The position numbers and the translations under genes were made by a program. The notes under the pieces were generated by a model. It was not told the origin of the DNA, did no database searches, and was given only the letters and a program-made list of their open reading frames with translations. Shown one piece after another: positions 8,289 through 17,650 of a stretch of DNA of 64,000 bases. Positions within the stretch are counted from its first letter, which is position 1. Each line of letters opens with the position of its first letter. Source of the stretch: a bacterium (lineage in GTDB: Bacteria; Pseudomonadota; Gammaproteobacteria; Pseudomonadales; Moraxellaceae); assembly GCA_029945725.1 (NCBI GenBank), contig JAQSDB010000002.1, positions 682,001 through 746,000 on the forward strand, given 5' to 3'.

Positions 8289-11261
8289 TCAGTAAATCAC
8301 GTCAACAAAGGTTTCAGACTGCTCGCGCTTGTTGTAGCGCCCCGGGGAGAGCTTGGCGAGCGCGTCAAAGCTTTTGCGCACAGAGTCGTCGTAGATGTTC
8401 TGCTTGGCCAGATTGGCATTGGCGATATAGAGATCGAGCGCCTTGTCTTCGAAGGGCGTGGACTGCTCCTCAAGCAGAATGCCGTACTGTTCCAGCTCGA
8501 GGTCGTTCAGGCCTTTCGGGCGCTCACTGGCCATGAGGTCGGCGGCGAGCTTGCGATAGATTTCGGCGATCTGGTAGTTGGAGGCGGTGGTGAATTCAGC
8601 CACGCCAATCGCCGCCACCTTGGCGTAGGCATCCAGGGCTTTCTGCATGGCGACTTTCTTGCGGCCCAGGCTCTGCTTCAGCGGCTGGCGCAGGGCAATG
8701 GAGGCAAAGTCATCATAGATAGGCTGGTTCTGTTTGTACTTTGCCATGGCACCGAGATAGCTGGTGCGTGCCGTGTTTTCCGCTCCGGCGCGGTCGTAGC
8801 CGCGAGACAGTTCTTTCAGCCAGTTCTGGCTTTCGGCGGCGTTCCCCTGCTTGTCGTAATACGTATAGAGGCGATACGTCGCTTCCATATTGGTATCAAC
8901 TGGCTTGGGATAGGTGGCCACGTATTTGCGGTAGACACGAGCTGATTCGTCCGGCTTGGCGGCCTTGTCGTACATTTCAGCCGCCGTAAAGAGGGCTTCA
9001 CGGCCGAGCTCCGGATTGCTTTTGGCGTTGCGTGCAGAAATGTTTTCATATTCCGCCGCTGCCAGATCAATCTGGCCGGTTTTTTCATAGGACAGGGCCA
9101 GCTTGTCCGGAATCGTGGCGTTCAGCTCGTTGTCCGGATGTGCCGTACGGAAAGCCACCAGCATGGGAATGGCGGCGGCATAGCGCTCGGCATTGAGGTA
9201 CATGGTCGCCGCATCGAACTCGGCCGATGCCTTGAATTTGGGGTCAACCGAAACGCTGGCGGCACGCAGGAAGGCAGCGACAGCACCGTCAACATCCTTG
9301 GCGTCTCTCAGTTTTTCTGCCTGCCTGTAGACGGATGCTGTGAGGCGATCCTGATACTTGCGGCGCTGCTCAGCCGAGATGTCGGTGTAGGCCAGTACTT
9401 TGCCATAGGCAAATTCGGCAGCTTCGGGACGGCCAAGATCAAACTCGCCATCAGCCATCACCATCCAAGCCTCTTTCTGCACCGCTTCCGGCGCCGGCGG
9501 CTTCAGTTGCAGGATCGTGCTGGCAGATTTCATGGCGCCGACCAGATCCTTGCGCGCGATCTGGTCGTTGGTCAGGCCTTGCAGCACGAGAGGTGTGTTG
9601 CTGTCTGCCGGGAAGGTTGCCGCATATTTGTAGACACTGTCAGCGCGCCGGGCCCACCAGACATCCTGCTGTTCTTTTGTCTGCTTGGCGATGTCCGCTT
9701 CCTGCTCGTTATACGCCAGCAGGGCAAAATAGGCGGCTTCCTGCCCCTTGGTATTGTTCGGATAGCCGTAAGCGGTTTTTTCAAACTCGACAATGGCTTC
9801 ATCAAAGTGCTTGGCGGCAAACAGGGCTTCAGCCAGCAACTGGTTGATGGTGATGGCTTCAGATTCGGGTGGATTCAGGGCCAGATGCTGGCGATACCAG
9901 CCGGCGGCTTTCAGGTAATCATCCGGTTTTTTGCTTTGCTGTGCCTGTGCATGCCAGTACTTGGCCAGATCGATGATGTGTGATTGCAGCAGAGGCAGAA
10001 TGCTGGAGCGGGTTGGCGCATCAGCCTTGGCCCAGAATTCGCTCGATGGGCCGTAATGCTTGATGAAGTTTTCTTTGGCCGGAATTACTTCCGACGGGAA
10101 GCCGCCATCCTGATATGCCTTGATGGTGGCCGAGCTGAACTCCGGTGCGCGTGCATCAAACGGATGTTTTGCGACAAAGAAATCAAAGGTTTCGGCAGCG
10201 TTGCGATACAGGCGCTTGGCCAGATAGGTCTGCCCCAGGTTCATGTATACGTCGGATTCGTATTCTTTCGGGCCGACTTTCTTGAAGTATTGCTCGACCG
10301 ACTTGGGGCCATCCTGCTGGATGAAGCCAAGGCTGATGATGTTGAACGTGTCATCCATCAGCTTGAGTGCATTCTGGCTGACGTTTTTATCCAGACTTTT
10401 CGATTTCGGCTGCAGTTCTTCTACGACCTGAAAGAAAATCGGTTGCGCTGTGGCGTAATCAGAGGCCTTGTACAGTGCCCAGCCTTGCTTGTAGAGCGAC
10501 TGATCACGGAACTCCTGATTATCTTCTGACTTGACGACTTCGCCATAGTGATCGGCAGCAGCGGCGTAATGTCCGGTAGAGAATTCATACTCGGCGATGC
10601 GGAATTTTGCTTCAACGATGTACTGGCTGCCAGGGAACTGGTCCACGAGCTGGCGTAGCGCGCCGAGGGACTCTTCGCGCTGGCCGTTCATGTCATAGGC
10701 TTTGGCCAGATTGTAATAGGCATCGGCTCGTTCAGGGCCGGTCTGGGCATTTTTCAGGACCTGGGTGTAGAGCTGCACGGCTTCTGTGTAATTGATCTTG
10801 GCCTTGGCGCCCGGTTTTGCAGTGGAACCGGCCGCTTTGCGGTCACCCGCGCTGGCCATGCCCTGCATGAACTGTTCGTAAAGCGCATCGTCGTTCGGTG
10901 CAACTACCGCCGTGGCGTCCGTTGTTGTTTTGGTTTCACCGAGGTCCTGCGCTTGCGAGGATTCCATGGTGAGATCGGCCATGCGCTTCAGGGTGTCGAG
11001 GCGGGCAGCGGGATCATGGAACAGACCCAGTGCGGCCTGATAGTTGGTGAGTGCGTCTTCGGCGGTTTGGGGAGCCAGGGTTTCGGCCTGCACCTCGATT
11101 TCACGACTTTCCAGATCGGCGAGCGTGGCACCGTTGAAGCGGCTCTTGTTGGTGAGTGGCGCGGCGGGAGGCTCTTTCGGGGTACTGGCGCAGCCGCCGA
11201 GCAGGGCAATGGCAAGCGCCAGGGGTGTCAGACGGGATACAAGGATCATTCGTGTGGTCAT
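8289..11261 (-). CDS. Large TPR lipoprotein (990 residues)
   Basis: The largest gene of the operon. A signal peptide with lipobox LLGGC (Cys about residue 24) precedes nearly 950 residues of helical repeats; clear TPR units include ADAYYNLAKAYDMNGQ, AEAYEN-like and KFRIAEYEFSTGHYAAAADHY segments. Such all-TPR lipoproteins act as outer-membrane scaffolds, and similar large TPR proteins (AgmK/AglT type) belong to the myxobacterial gliding machinery. The start overlaps the preceding gene by ATGA (11258-11261). No enzymatic motif is visible. Function beyond scaffolding is not inferable from sequence. Confidence 0.85.
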   Translation of the reverse strand: MTTRMILVSRLTPLALAIALLGGCASTPKEPPAAPLTNKSRFNGATLADLESREIEVQAETLAPQTAEDALTNYQAALGLFHDPAARLDTLKRMADLTMESSQAQDLGETKTTTDATAVVAPNDDALYEQFMQGMASAGDRKAAGSTAKPGAKAKINYTEAVQLYTQVLKNAQTGPERADAYYNLAKAYDMNGQREESLGALRQLVDQFPGSQYIVEAKFRIAEYEFSTGHYAAAADHYGEVVKSEDNQEFRDQSLYKQGWALYKASDYATAQPIFFQVVEELQPKSKSLDKNVSQNALKLMDDTFNIISLGFIQQDGPKSVEQYFKKVGPKEYESDVYMNLGQTYLAKRLYRNAAETFDFFVAKHPFDARAPEFSSATIKAYQDGGFPSEVIPAKENFIKHYGPSSEFWAKADAPTRSSILPLLQSHIIDLAKYWHAQAQQSKKPDDYLKAAGWYRQHLALNPPESEAITINQLLAEALFAAKHFDEAIVEFEKTAYGYPNNTKGQEAAYFALLAYNEQEADIAKQTKEQQDVWWARRADSVYKYAATFPADSNTPLVLQGLTNDQIARKDLVGAMKSASTILQLKPPAPEAVQKEAWMVMADGEFDLGRPEAAEFAYGKVLAYTDISAEQRRKYQDRLTASVYRQAEKLRDAKDVDGAVAAFLRAASVSVDPKFKASAEFDAATMYLNAERYAAAIPMLVAFRTAHPDNELNATIPDKLALSYEKTGQIDLAAAEYENISARNAKSNPELGREALFTAAEMYDKAAKPDESARVYRKYVATYPKPVDTNMEATYRLYTYYDKQGNAAESQNWLKELSRGYDRAGAENTARTSYLGAMAKYKQNQPIYDDFASIALRQPLKQSLGRKKVAMQKALDAYAKVAAIGVAEFTTASNYQIAEIYRKLAADLMASERPKGLNDLELEQYGILLEEQSTPFEDKALDLYIANANLAKQNIYDDSVRKSFDALAKLSPGRYNKREQSETFVDVIY

Positions 11262-13192
11262 GGCTGTGGCTTCCCGGACGCCCCGGACTGGCGATCATCA
11301 CGGATCATCGCAGCATCCTGAAGGCGAGCAATGCTGAGGTGGGCCTCGGCAAGATCCTGATTGATGCGCGTGCGCGTGTCGCTAATCTGGTTTTCAGCGA
11401 GCTGGCGTAAATAGGTACGGTGCTCGTCCAATGCCTTTGCAAGGTCTTTTTGCGTGGCCTGCAGGCGGGTTTCCAGTGCGCGAACTTTGCTTTCGTTGTC
11501 ACGACCGGCAATTTTCTGGTTGTCTGCCAGTAATTGCTGCAGGGCCTCCATACGCAGCTGGGTCATACGCAACTGTGCTTCGTTGCTGGTAATGTCGGTG
11601 TAAATCTGTTCCTGGGATGCGGGTGCCTTGCTGGCGATATCCATCAGCAGCAAGCCTTTGACAATGCGTACGCGATCTTTCAGCGCCCTGTTCGCTGCAG
11701 TATCAGGCTTTCTGGCGAGTGTTTCCTGCATATTGCCCAGTTTGTAGAGACGCTCCTGGTTTTGCATGCTCACCGTGCTGCCAACATTCTTGCTGTCGCG
11801 TGCACTCTGGCGCGCACGCTTTTCCAGCGCGGGCCAGCGATCATTGAGGCGATCCAGGCGCTGCTGAACCGCATTAATGCGCGCTGTTGCAGCGGGCAGC
11901 TGTGCCTGGCGCTGACGCAATACCGCCGACATGTCGCGCATGGCGCGTAAATCAACAAGACGCTCATCCATCAGGGACTTCAGGCGCAGCAGTTGCTGGA
12001 ATTGCTGAAAGCCTTCGTTGAAGGCATTGCCGGCAAAAAGATCATGGAGCTGGGCCGTTTCGATACGGTCGCCAGGTACAACCGCAGACTGCACGGCCAT
12101 GGGGTCTGCATCAAAGCCGCCATCTGCACTGGGGCTCAGGTTCACGGCCCAGTCATCTTTTTTGACGGTGGCGGCTATTTTGTCCAGCTGTTCAAGCTGG
12201 CTGTTAAGCGTGGTTATGGCCAGCTTGTAGCCATAAAAAGCCTGTTGCGATGCATTAAGGGCCTCATAAGCGCGGGGCGCCAGAAGCATGGCCTCCTGAA
12301 CAGCAGGATCGGCCGGATTTCGTGTCAGCAGCTCCAGCCAGAAAGACAGGGCGCGCTTGTATTCCTTGCGCTCGTAATTGGCGTAGCCCAGCGCCAGCAT
12401 GGCGGGGTTGCTGAACGGGCCTTCAAGACGGACATTGATCAGAGCTTCACGCGCCTTGTCAGCATCCTGCAGTTGCAGAAAGTTGTAGCCGATAGCCAGT
12501 GCGGCACGATCTTTCAGGGCATTGGTTTCGCTGTCACTGACGGGCAGGTTCATCACCTGCTCCAGCAGGCGGATGCCCTCAGGGGAGCGATCAGCACGCA
12601 GGTGTGCAACACCGGTATTGTAGGCGGCGTAAGCGCCCAGCTGGGTGCCAATGGGAATCGGACTCAACAGGTTGCGGGCTTCAGTGTATTCGTTGCGAGC
12701 CATAAGAACCGTGGCCAGCATGACACGACGTTCTGCCTCCAGGTCAGTGATCTGGGTATCCAGCGGCACATTGAGCAGGCGTTCCGCTTCAAAATAATTG
12801 CCCTGGTGAAACTGCAGGCGGCCTTTGCGGAGAATGGTTTCATTGCGGGTTTGCGTACGCATGTCGCGCGTCATGACGCGCGAGAAAACATTATCGGCCT
12901 CGTCGGGCATGCCGAAGGCCGTATAAAGATCGCCGAGCAGAACCTCTGACGAGGTGACGCTGTCGTCGATTCGCCCCATGGATTTGGCGAGGAGAATATT
13001 GTTCAGGGCCGAGAAGTTATTGCCCTGATAGTAATCAAACATGGTCTGGCCAAGCACCACTTCGCTGGCTTCCTGGCGCACATTGAGGCGCTTGCGAAGG
13101 TCCACGGCATGGGCCGCCTGATGCAGGACAAGTGTGGTGATGGCAAGCGCGAGAACGTGCGGGACACGTCGAAAACGAAACGGCTGATTCAT
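11258..13192 (-). CDS. Exported TPR/coiled-coil protein
   Basis: 644 residues with a cleavable signal peptide (ending HQAAHA near residue 29). The N-terminal half has TPR-like helices (FDYYQGNNFSALNNILLA, LGDLYTAFGMPDEA, LALGYANYERKEYKRAL). The C-terminal half (about 380-630) is Gln/Arg/Glu-rich and predicted to be helical or coiled coil. It is soluble in the periplasm unless held by partners. It starts 48 bases after the small exported protein and overlaps the large TPR lipoprotein gene, so the three TPR proteins are made from one transcript. Confidence 0.82.
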   Translation of the reverse strand: MNQPFRFRRVPHVLALAITTLVLHQAAHAVDLRKRLNVRQEASEVVLGQTMFDYYQGNNFSALNNILLAKSMGRIDDSVTSSEVLLGDLYTAFGMPDEADNVFSRVMTRDMRTQTRNETILRKGRLQFHQGNYFEAERLLNVPLDTQITDLEAERRVMLATVLMARNEYTEARNLLSPIPIGTQLGAYAAYNTGVAHLRADRSPEGIRLLEQVMNLPVSDSETNALKDRAALAIGYNFLQLQDADKAREALINVRLEGPFSNPAMLALGYANYERKEYKRALSFWLELLTRNPADPAVQEAMLLAPRAYEALNASQQAFYGYKLAITTLNSQLEQLDKIAATVKKDDWAVNLSPSADGGFDADPMAVQSAVVPGDRIETAQLHDLFAGNAFNEGFQQFQQLLRLKSLMDERLVDLRAMRDMSAVLRQRQAQLPAATARINAVQQRLDRLNDRWPALEKRARQSARDSKNVGSTVSMQNQERLYKLGNMQETLARKPDTAANRALKDRVRIVKGLLLMDIASKAPASQEQIYTDITSNEAQLRMTQLRMEALQQLLADNQKIAGRDNESKVRALETRLQATQKDLAKALDEHRTYLRQLAENQISDTRTRINQDLAEAHLSIARLQDAAMIRDDRQSGASGKPQP

Positions 13193-13240
13193 GGCCCTAG
13201 TGATCCTGATGCGGCAGTGACGCCTTGATGGCTGCCTGAA

Positions 13241-13771
13241 TTACTGGATTTCCCACTCCCGGAAGCGGAATTCACCCTGCGTATGCGAGGCGTTATCGGC
13301 AGCCTTGAGCTCGATCACTTTACGTGCCGCACCTTTGGTGAAGGTGTAGGTGGCAGTACGCTGGAAATCCTTACCGCCGGGATCATAGCCGGTAATGGTG
13401 GCCTTGAGGGTGTGCTGGCCACTGGTGATGTTGCCGGCGTAAATACGTTGCATCCCGCCTTTGGCGAGTGCGGCAGACTCCTGGTCGCTGTAGTAGTGGT
13501 AGCCGGCATTTTTTTCGTCGATCAGCAGGTTCACATCGACGATTTTCACGCCGGAACCGGCTTCTACCGAGACCACCACGGCAGCCTCGGAGCTCGGGAA
13601 GAGCAATTCGTTTTCGAGCTGGGTGATGTCGCGATTCAGGTTGAGCAGATCGCCTTTCATGCCCTGCATATCGCTGGGCAGGGGGGCATCAGCGGCATGA
13701 GCCGTCATCGAGAGGCTGGCAGAAGCGGTAAGGCCCAAAAATGCAAGGGCGAGCATGCGTCCACGAATCAT
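13241..13771 (-). CDS. Small exported beta-rich protein, first gene of the operon
   Basis: About 176 residues. ATG at 13771 gives a classic signal peptide (MIRGRMLALAFLGL...TAHA, cleavage near residue 27); the frame is open further upstream but that sequence has no signal character. After a short helical segment (MKGDLLNLNRDITQLENELL) the rest looks beta-rich (VVVSVEAGSGVKIVDVNLLID, GQHTLKATITGYD), like an Ig/FN3-type fold. I do not recognise a named family. Being first in the operon it marks the probable promoter region between 13772 and 14243. Confidence 0.72.
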   Translation of the reverse strand: MIRGRMLALAFLGLTASASLSMTAHAADAPLPSDMQGMKGDLLNLNRDITQLENELLFPSSEAAVVVSVEAGSGVKIVDVNLLIDEKNAGYHYYSDQESAALAKGGMQRIYAGNITSGQHTLKATITGYDPGGKDFQRTATYTFTKGAARKVIELKAADNASHTQGEFRFREWEIQ

Positions 13772-14243
13772 TATGAATAATCCAGAAAACAGATTTGAGT
13801 TAAGAGGCGCGAGCGGTTCCTTTGCTCCGGATATCGGGTCTTTTGCCGCTTGCAAGTTGCTGTTTGCAAGAGGGTCTTTGCCCTTCAATTCGGGCTATTA
13901 ACGCACAACGCCATTCGTCCGTCAAAGCCCTGAAACGATGATCTTTCAGGGCTTTGCGTGCGGAATTTAAAGCCGCTCCCGCCACTGACGGGTGCTTATT
14001 CTCGTCGCCGGATATTGCCGTATCGTGATGGTTTTGCAAGGACGCGAGAGTTGCGTTCGCCGCGTCAATCATGCCGTTGGTCTGTAGAAGTGCCCTGTAA
14101 TCGTCATTGGAGGCTTGTTTGCCCGCCATCAATATCATGGTGGAATACCGGTTATGCCCGTGTCTGCCCTGGCTTACGCTTGCCAGTCCGGCGCACTGTC
14201 GTCAGAGTGCCTGCCCCGTATCCAATCCCTTCAGTGAGCCTTT
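13772..14243. other. 472-base spacer between the envelope operon and pdxB
   Basis: The divergent spacer should hold promoters for both units. A perfect inverted repeat AAAGCCCTGAAA / TTTCAGGGCTTT lies at 13924-13955 without a T-run on either strand. AAAGCCGCTCCCGC near 13970 matches one arm of the REP-like elements at 35 and 37 kb. A 112-codon frame (13800-14138, minus) crosses the hairpin but has no ribosome site or recognisable domain, so I do not call it a gene. Confidence 0.5.
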
Positions 14244-15380
14244 ATGCGCTTTGTTGTCGATGAAAACATGCCGCTGCTGTCCGAGTTCTTTGGTGATCTG
14301 GGTGAGATTGTGCATTTGCCGGGGCGTGCGATTTCACGTGCCGACCTGCTGGCCGCCGATGCGTTGCTGGTGCGCTCCGTCACCCGGGTTGATCGCGGGC
14401 TGCTGGAGGGGACTGCTGTGCGCTTTGTGGGTACCGCCACGATCGGTACTGATCATATTGACAAGGCAGGTCTGGCAGCCCTCGGGATTACCGTGGCGTC
14501 AGCGCCTGGCTGCAATGCCCGCGCGGTCGGTGAGTACGTGGCTACCGTGCTGGCGACACTGGCGGATGAGCAGGGCTGGCAGCCGCAGCAACGCACCCTC
14601 GGGGTCATTGGACTGGGCAATACGGGGTGTCAGGTGATGCGGCTTGCCGCTGTGCTGGGATTTCGCGTACTCGGCTGCGATCCTTTTGTGTCTGTGCCCG
14701 GTATCGAAATGCGCACTTTTACCGAGCTGCTTGCCGAGGCTGACATTGTTTCCCTGCACGTACCGCTCACCAGTACAGGTCCGCATCCTACCCATCATCT
14801 TTTCGGGGCCGGGCAGCTGGCATCCTTGCGCTCAGGCAGCATCCTGATTAACAGCAGCCGTGGCGAGGTGGTCGATAATCCGGCGCTGGAGCATTTGCTG
14901 CAGCGCCGCCCGGAGGCGTTGACGGTCGTGCTGGATGTCTGGGAGGGTGAGCCGACAGTCAGGCCCGGTCTTCTCGAGCGGGTCCGTTTTGGTACTCCGC
15001 ACGTGGCGGGTTACAGCCAGGAAGGGAAGTGGCGGGGCACGGAAATGATTTATCGTGCTTTTTGTGCGGCGAAAGGCATGGCGCCAAGGCATAGCCTGTC
15101 CGGGCTGTTGCCGTCCTCCGCCTTACTGCAGCCGCTGACGGCCAGCAGTGATGCTCCGGTCAGCAGGGTGTTGCGCGACATCCTGCAACAGGCCTGTCCC
15201 TTGCGGCGTGACGATGCGGCCTTGCGTGCCAGCGTGCCGGGACCTGATCCGGCGGCCGCTTTTGATGCCTTGCGCAAAAGCTATCCTTCACGCCGCGAGT
15301 TTACGGCCCATGCCGTAGCCTTGCCTGCTGCCCATCCGGCATCCGCAGTGCTGGCGGCGCTGGGGTTTCAGCAGGTCTGA
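14244..15380 (+). CDS. pdxB: Erythronate-4-phosphate dehydrogenase PdxB
   Basis: A 378-residue NAD-dependent 2-hydroxyacid dehydrogenase that oxidises 4-phosphoerythronate in the DXP-dependent pathway to pyridoxal phosphate. It begins MRFVVDENMP, typical of PdxB. The Rossmann motif GVIGLGNTGCQV is near residue 117. The catalytic trio of the family is present: Arg206 (SSRGEVVDN), Glu236 (VWEGEP) and His253 (GTPHVAGYS). The C-terminal PdxB-specific dimerisation domain (about 290-378) is there, which separates it from SerA-like dehydrogenases. It stands alone, divergent from the TPR operon. Confidence 0.95.
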   Translation: MRFVVDENMPLLSEFFGDLGEIVHLPGRAISRADLLAADALLVRSVTRVDRGLLEGTAVRFVGTATIGTDHIDKAGLAALGITVASAPGCNARAVGEYVATVLATLADEQGWQPQQRTLGVIGLGNTGCQVMRLAAVLGFRVLGCDPFVSVPGIEMRTFTELLAEADIVSLHVPLTSTGPHPTHHLFGAGQLASLRSGSILINSSRGEVVDNPALEHLLQRRPEALTVVLDVWEGEPTVRPGLLERVRFGTPHVAGYSQEGKWRGTEMIYRAFCAAKGMAPRHSLSGLLPSSALLQPLTASSDAPVSRVLRDILQQACPLRRDDAALRASVPGPDPAAAFDALRKSYPSRREFTAHAVALPAAHPASAVLAALGFQQV

Positions 15381-15518
15381 ATCTCCGCCGGGCTACTTGT
15401 CCGGCCTTGATGGCGGGCGGCTAGCTCTTTAAACTCGGCCGCTTACCGGCAAAGCAGCGCCCGCCCAAAACAACAAAGCCGTTGAGCCCCTGGCATCATG
15501 GCGGCGACAGGAATATCC

Positions 15519-16031
15519 ATGTTCAGAGCTCTCAAGACCCTTCTGCTGGCGGCCGGTTTGGCTGCTTCGTTCGCGCATGCTGCAGATGCTCCGTCCGCAG
15601 GCCGGGCGCCGGTAAAGGACACGGACAATCTTTATGTCGGTGTCGGTCTCTTCAATGACATGCTCAATGCCAACCTTGAAGCAGTGACAGGCTGGGGCAA
15701 CTTTATGCTGCGCTTTGGCCGCTTCAAGGAGATTGATACCGGAGCGGCTGCCAATATCAGCTGGCGCAAACCGCTTGAGGGTGGCAGTGGCCACGACAGC
15801 GGTTACTACATTGGTGTGTTTGCGGGCCAGGTCATGGGCGATACCCTGGCGACAAAGACATTCCAGCGCGTAGGTGGCGGCGCCGAGATGGGGTATCACT
15901 GGGTCGATGACTACACCCGTGCTGAAGTTACGGTGGGTATCGGCTCGGCCCAGCCGGAGGAGGCGGGCGGCAAGAGACTGGAAGCAGTACCAACCATGTT
16001 TTTTAACTTCAACATGGCGCTTGGCTACTGA
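15519..16031 (+). CDS. Exported small beta-barrel-like hypothetical protein
   Basis: 170 residues from ATG 15519, which has AGGA about 7 bases upstream and begins a clear signal peptide (MFRALKTLLLAAGLAASFAHA). The mature part alternates polar and hydrophobic residues with many Gly and aromatic positions (LYVGVGLFND, FMLRFGRF, YYIGVFAGQVMG) and ends FFNFNMALGY. That is typical of a small outer-membrane barrel whose last residue is aromatic. I do not recognise a specific family. It is a single gene between pdxB and a diguanylate cyclase on the same strand. Confidence 0.7.
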   Translation: MFRALKTLLLAAGLAASFAHAADAPSAGRAPVKDTDNLYVGVGLFNDMLNANLEAVTGWGNFMLRFGRFKEIDTGAAANISWRKPLEGGSGHDSGYYIGVFAGQVMGDTLATKTFQRVGGGAEMGYHWVDDYTRAEVTVGIGSAQPEEAGGKRLEAVPTMFFNFNMALGY

Positions 16032-16177
16032 AGCTCGCGCAGGCGGCGTGGCCCTGGCTCCTGTTACGAGCTTGTCCGTATGGCAGCCTATGTTGCCGCT
16101 CATGTGATCAGGGTCAATCAGCTGCCCGGTGTTTTTGCTACTCTTGAGCACTCTCCATTCAGTCTGAACCAGCTCTT

Positions 16178-17404
16178 ATGGCGCTCCTGCATCGCGTCAC
16201 CCATGATCGCGCCGTTTATGAGGCTGCATGGAATTCCCGCAACAGCTACGGCTGGCGCCTGCCTTTTGGCGAGCCGATGGAGTCGGACTTTCTGGCGTAC
16301 TATGCCGAGCGTTATCGCGAGCATATGACGCTGGGGCTTGGCATTGGTGCCCTGGCCATGCTGCTGTCGGTCTTCGAGGATTTTTTCATACCGGTTGGCG
16401 AGCGTAATTTTCCGCTGTTTATCCGTTTTGGTCTTGTGCTCCCGGCGGTCTGCCTGCTTTTTATCCTGATACAGCGCCCCTCGCTGGCGCGCTGGCAACA
16501 ACCCATTCTGATGCTGTCGACGCTGGGCGGTGCTACCGCTTTCCTGCTGATGGCATTCTTTGTGACGTCCTCTCTGGGGCGTATTTATATTGATACCGTC
16601 ATGCTGATCCAGATTTTTGGTCTGGTATTGCTGCGCATGCAGTTCAGCTATGCCATACCTTCGGTGCTGATGATTATTGCCGGAGCGAGTTTTGCCTTGT
16701 TAAGGCTGCCTTTTTCCGGCTCTGTTCATGATCATCTTATTGGCCTGATGCTCATTACCTTTGCCGGCTTGCTTTGTCTGGTTGCCAATTACCTGATCGA
16801 GCGCTCTGTGCGCTCGGATTATTTGCAGCAGCGCCTGCTTGAGTTCCGGCAGCAGGATCTTGAGGCCAGTAACTCGAACCTGCAGAAACTGCTGCGCAGT
16901 GACGCCTTGACCGGTATTTTCAATCGCCGTCATTTCGACAATCATCTGGCGGATGAGTTCCGGCGTGCTGAGCGCGCGAACTACCCGATGGCTTTGCTGA
17001 TGATTGATGTCGATTATTTCAAATCCTATAACGATACTTATGGTCATCAGGCTGGCGACGAGGTCCTGGCTGGTGTGGCACAGACGCTGGCCACTTTTGC
17101 CCGGCGTCCGGGTGATGTGGCAGCACGTTATGGTGGCGAGGAGTTTGCCCTAATTCTGCCGGGCTCCAGTGAAGAGAACGCCATGGTGATTGCGGAAGAG
17201 ATAGTGGCAGATATTTATGCGCAGAACCTGCCGCACAAAAGTTCGCGTATCAGCGATCGCCTTACCGTCAGTATTGGTGTGGCGTCCTTGCAACCGGACG
17301 GCATGAAGCAAAATGAAGCGGCACTGATTGCCAATGCCGATCAGGCGCTGTATCTCGCCAAAAATACCGGGCGTAATCGGGCACGCAGCTGGTCTTCCAT
17401 CTAG
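16178..17404 (+). CDS. Membrane diguanylate cyclase (GGDEF)
   Basis: 408 residues. The N-terminal half has about six membrane segments (residues 50-205), then a short coiled linker (LLEFRQQDLEASNSNLQKL) and a GGDEF domain (about 240-405). The active-site motif is GGEEF (319-323), a functional variant of GGDEF, and the inhibitory I-site RPGD (310-313) lies exactly five residues before it, so product inhibition is expected. It should make cyclic di-GMP from two GTP at the inner membrane in response to an unknown membrane signal. The upstream ribosome site is weak. A bidirectional terminator follows. Confidence 0.92.
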   Translation: MALLHRVTHDRAVYEAAWNSRNSYGWRLPFGEPMESDFLAYYAERYREHMTLGLGIGALAMLLSVFEDFFIPVGERNFPLFIRFGLVLPAVCLLFILIQRPSLARWQQPILMLSTLGGATAFLLMAFFVTSSLGRIYIDTVMLIQIFGLVLLRMQFSYAIPSVLMIIAGASFALLRLPFSGSVHDHLIGLMLITFAGLLCLVANYLIERSVRSDYLQQRLLEFRQQDLEASNSNLQKLLRSDALTGIFNRRHFDNHLADEFRRAERANYPMALLMIDVDYFKSYNDTYGHQAGDEVLAGVAQTLATFARRPGDVAARYGGEEFALILPGSSEENAMVIAEEIVADIYAQNLPHKSSRISDRLTVSIGVASLQPDGMKQNEAALIANADQALYLAKNTGRNRARSWSSI

Positions 17405-17555
17405 AATGGAAAACAGCGCTGATGTGAAGTATTCAGTGAGCATGGAAGAGGGGGGCGCCGCACTTTTCCATCCTGTTTCGCTTTTTCACGGAGCGTAGCC
17501 GCGCTTCATGACTTCCGCTTTCCCGGCAAACACTTTCCTCCCCTGAGTCCGCCCA

Positions 17556-17592
17556 TAAAAAAACCGACCGGTTTTGGCCGGTCGGTTTTTTG
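17556..17592. terminator. Bidirectional terminator, GGDEF gene / helicase gene
   Basis: AAAAAACCGACCGG pairs with CCGGTCGGTTTTTT around a TTTTGG-type loop. A-runs and T-runs on both sides serve the two convergent genes. Confidence 0.92.
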
Positions 17593-17650
17593 TCTGCGTA
17601 GCCCTGCCGGTTTAGCGTCGGCAGGGCAGGCTTGTTGTACGGCTCACGTC

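Noticed and set aside
13800-14138. 112-codon minus-strand frame between the envelope operon and pdxB
   Set aside because: No ribosome site, no recognisable domain, and it runs through a perfect hairpin; its 3' end overlaps the upstream region of the first operon gene. Kept as spacer.
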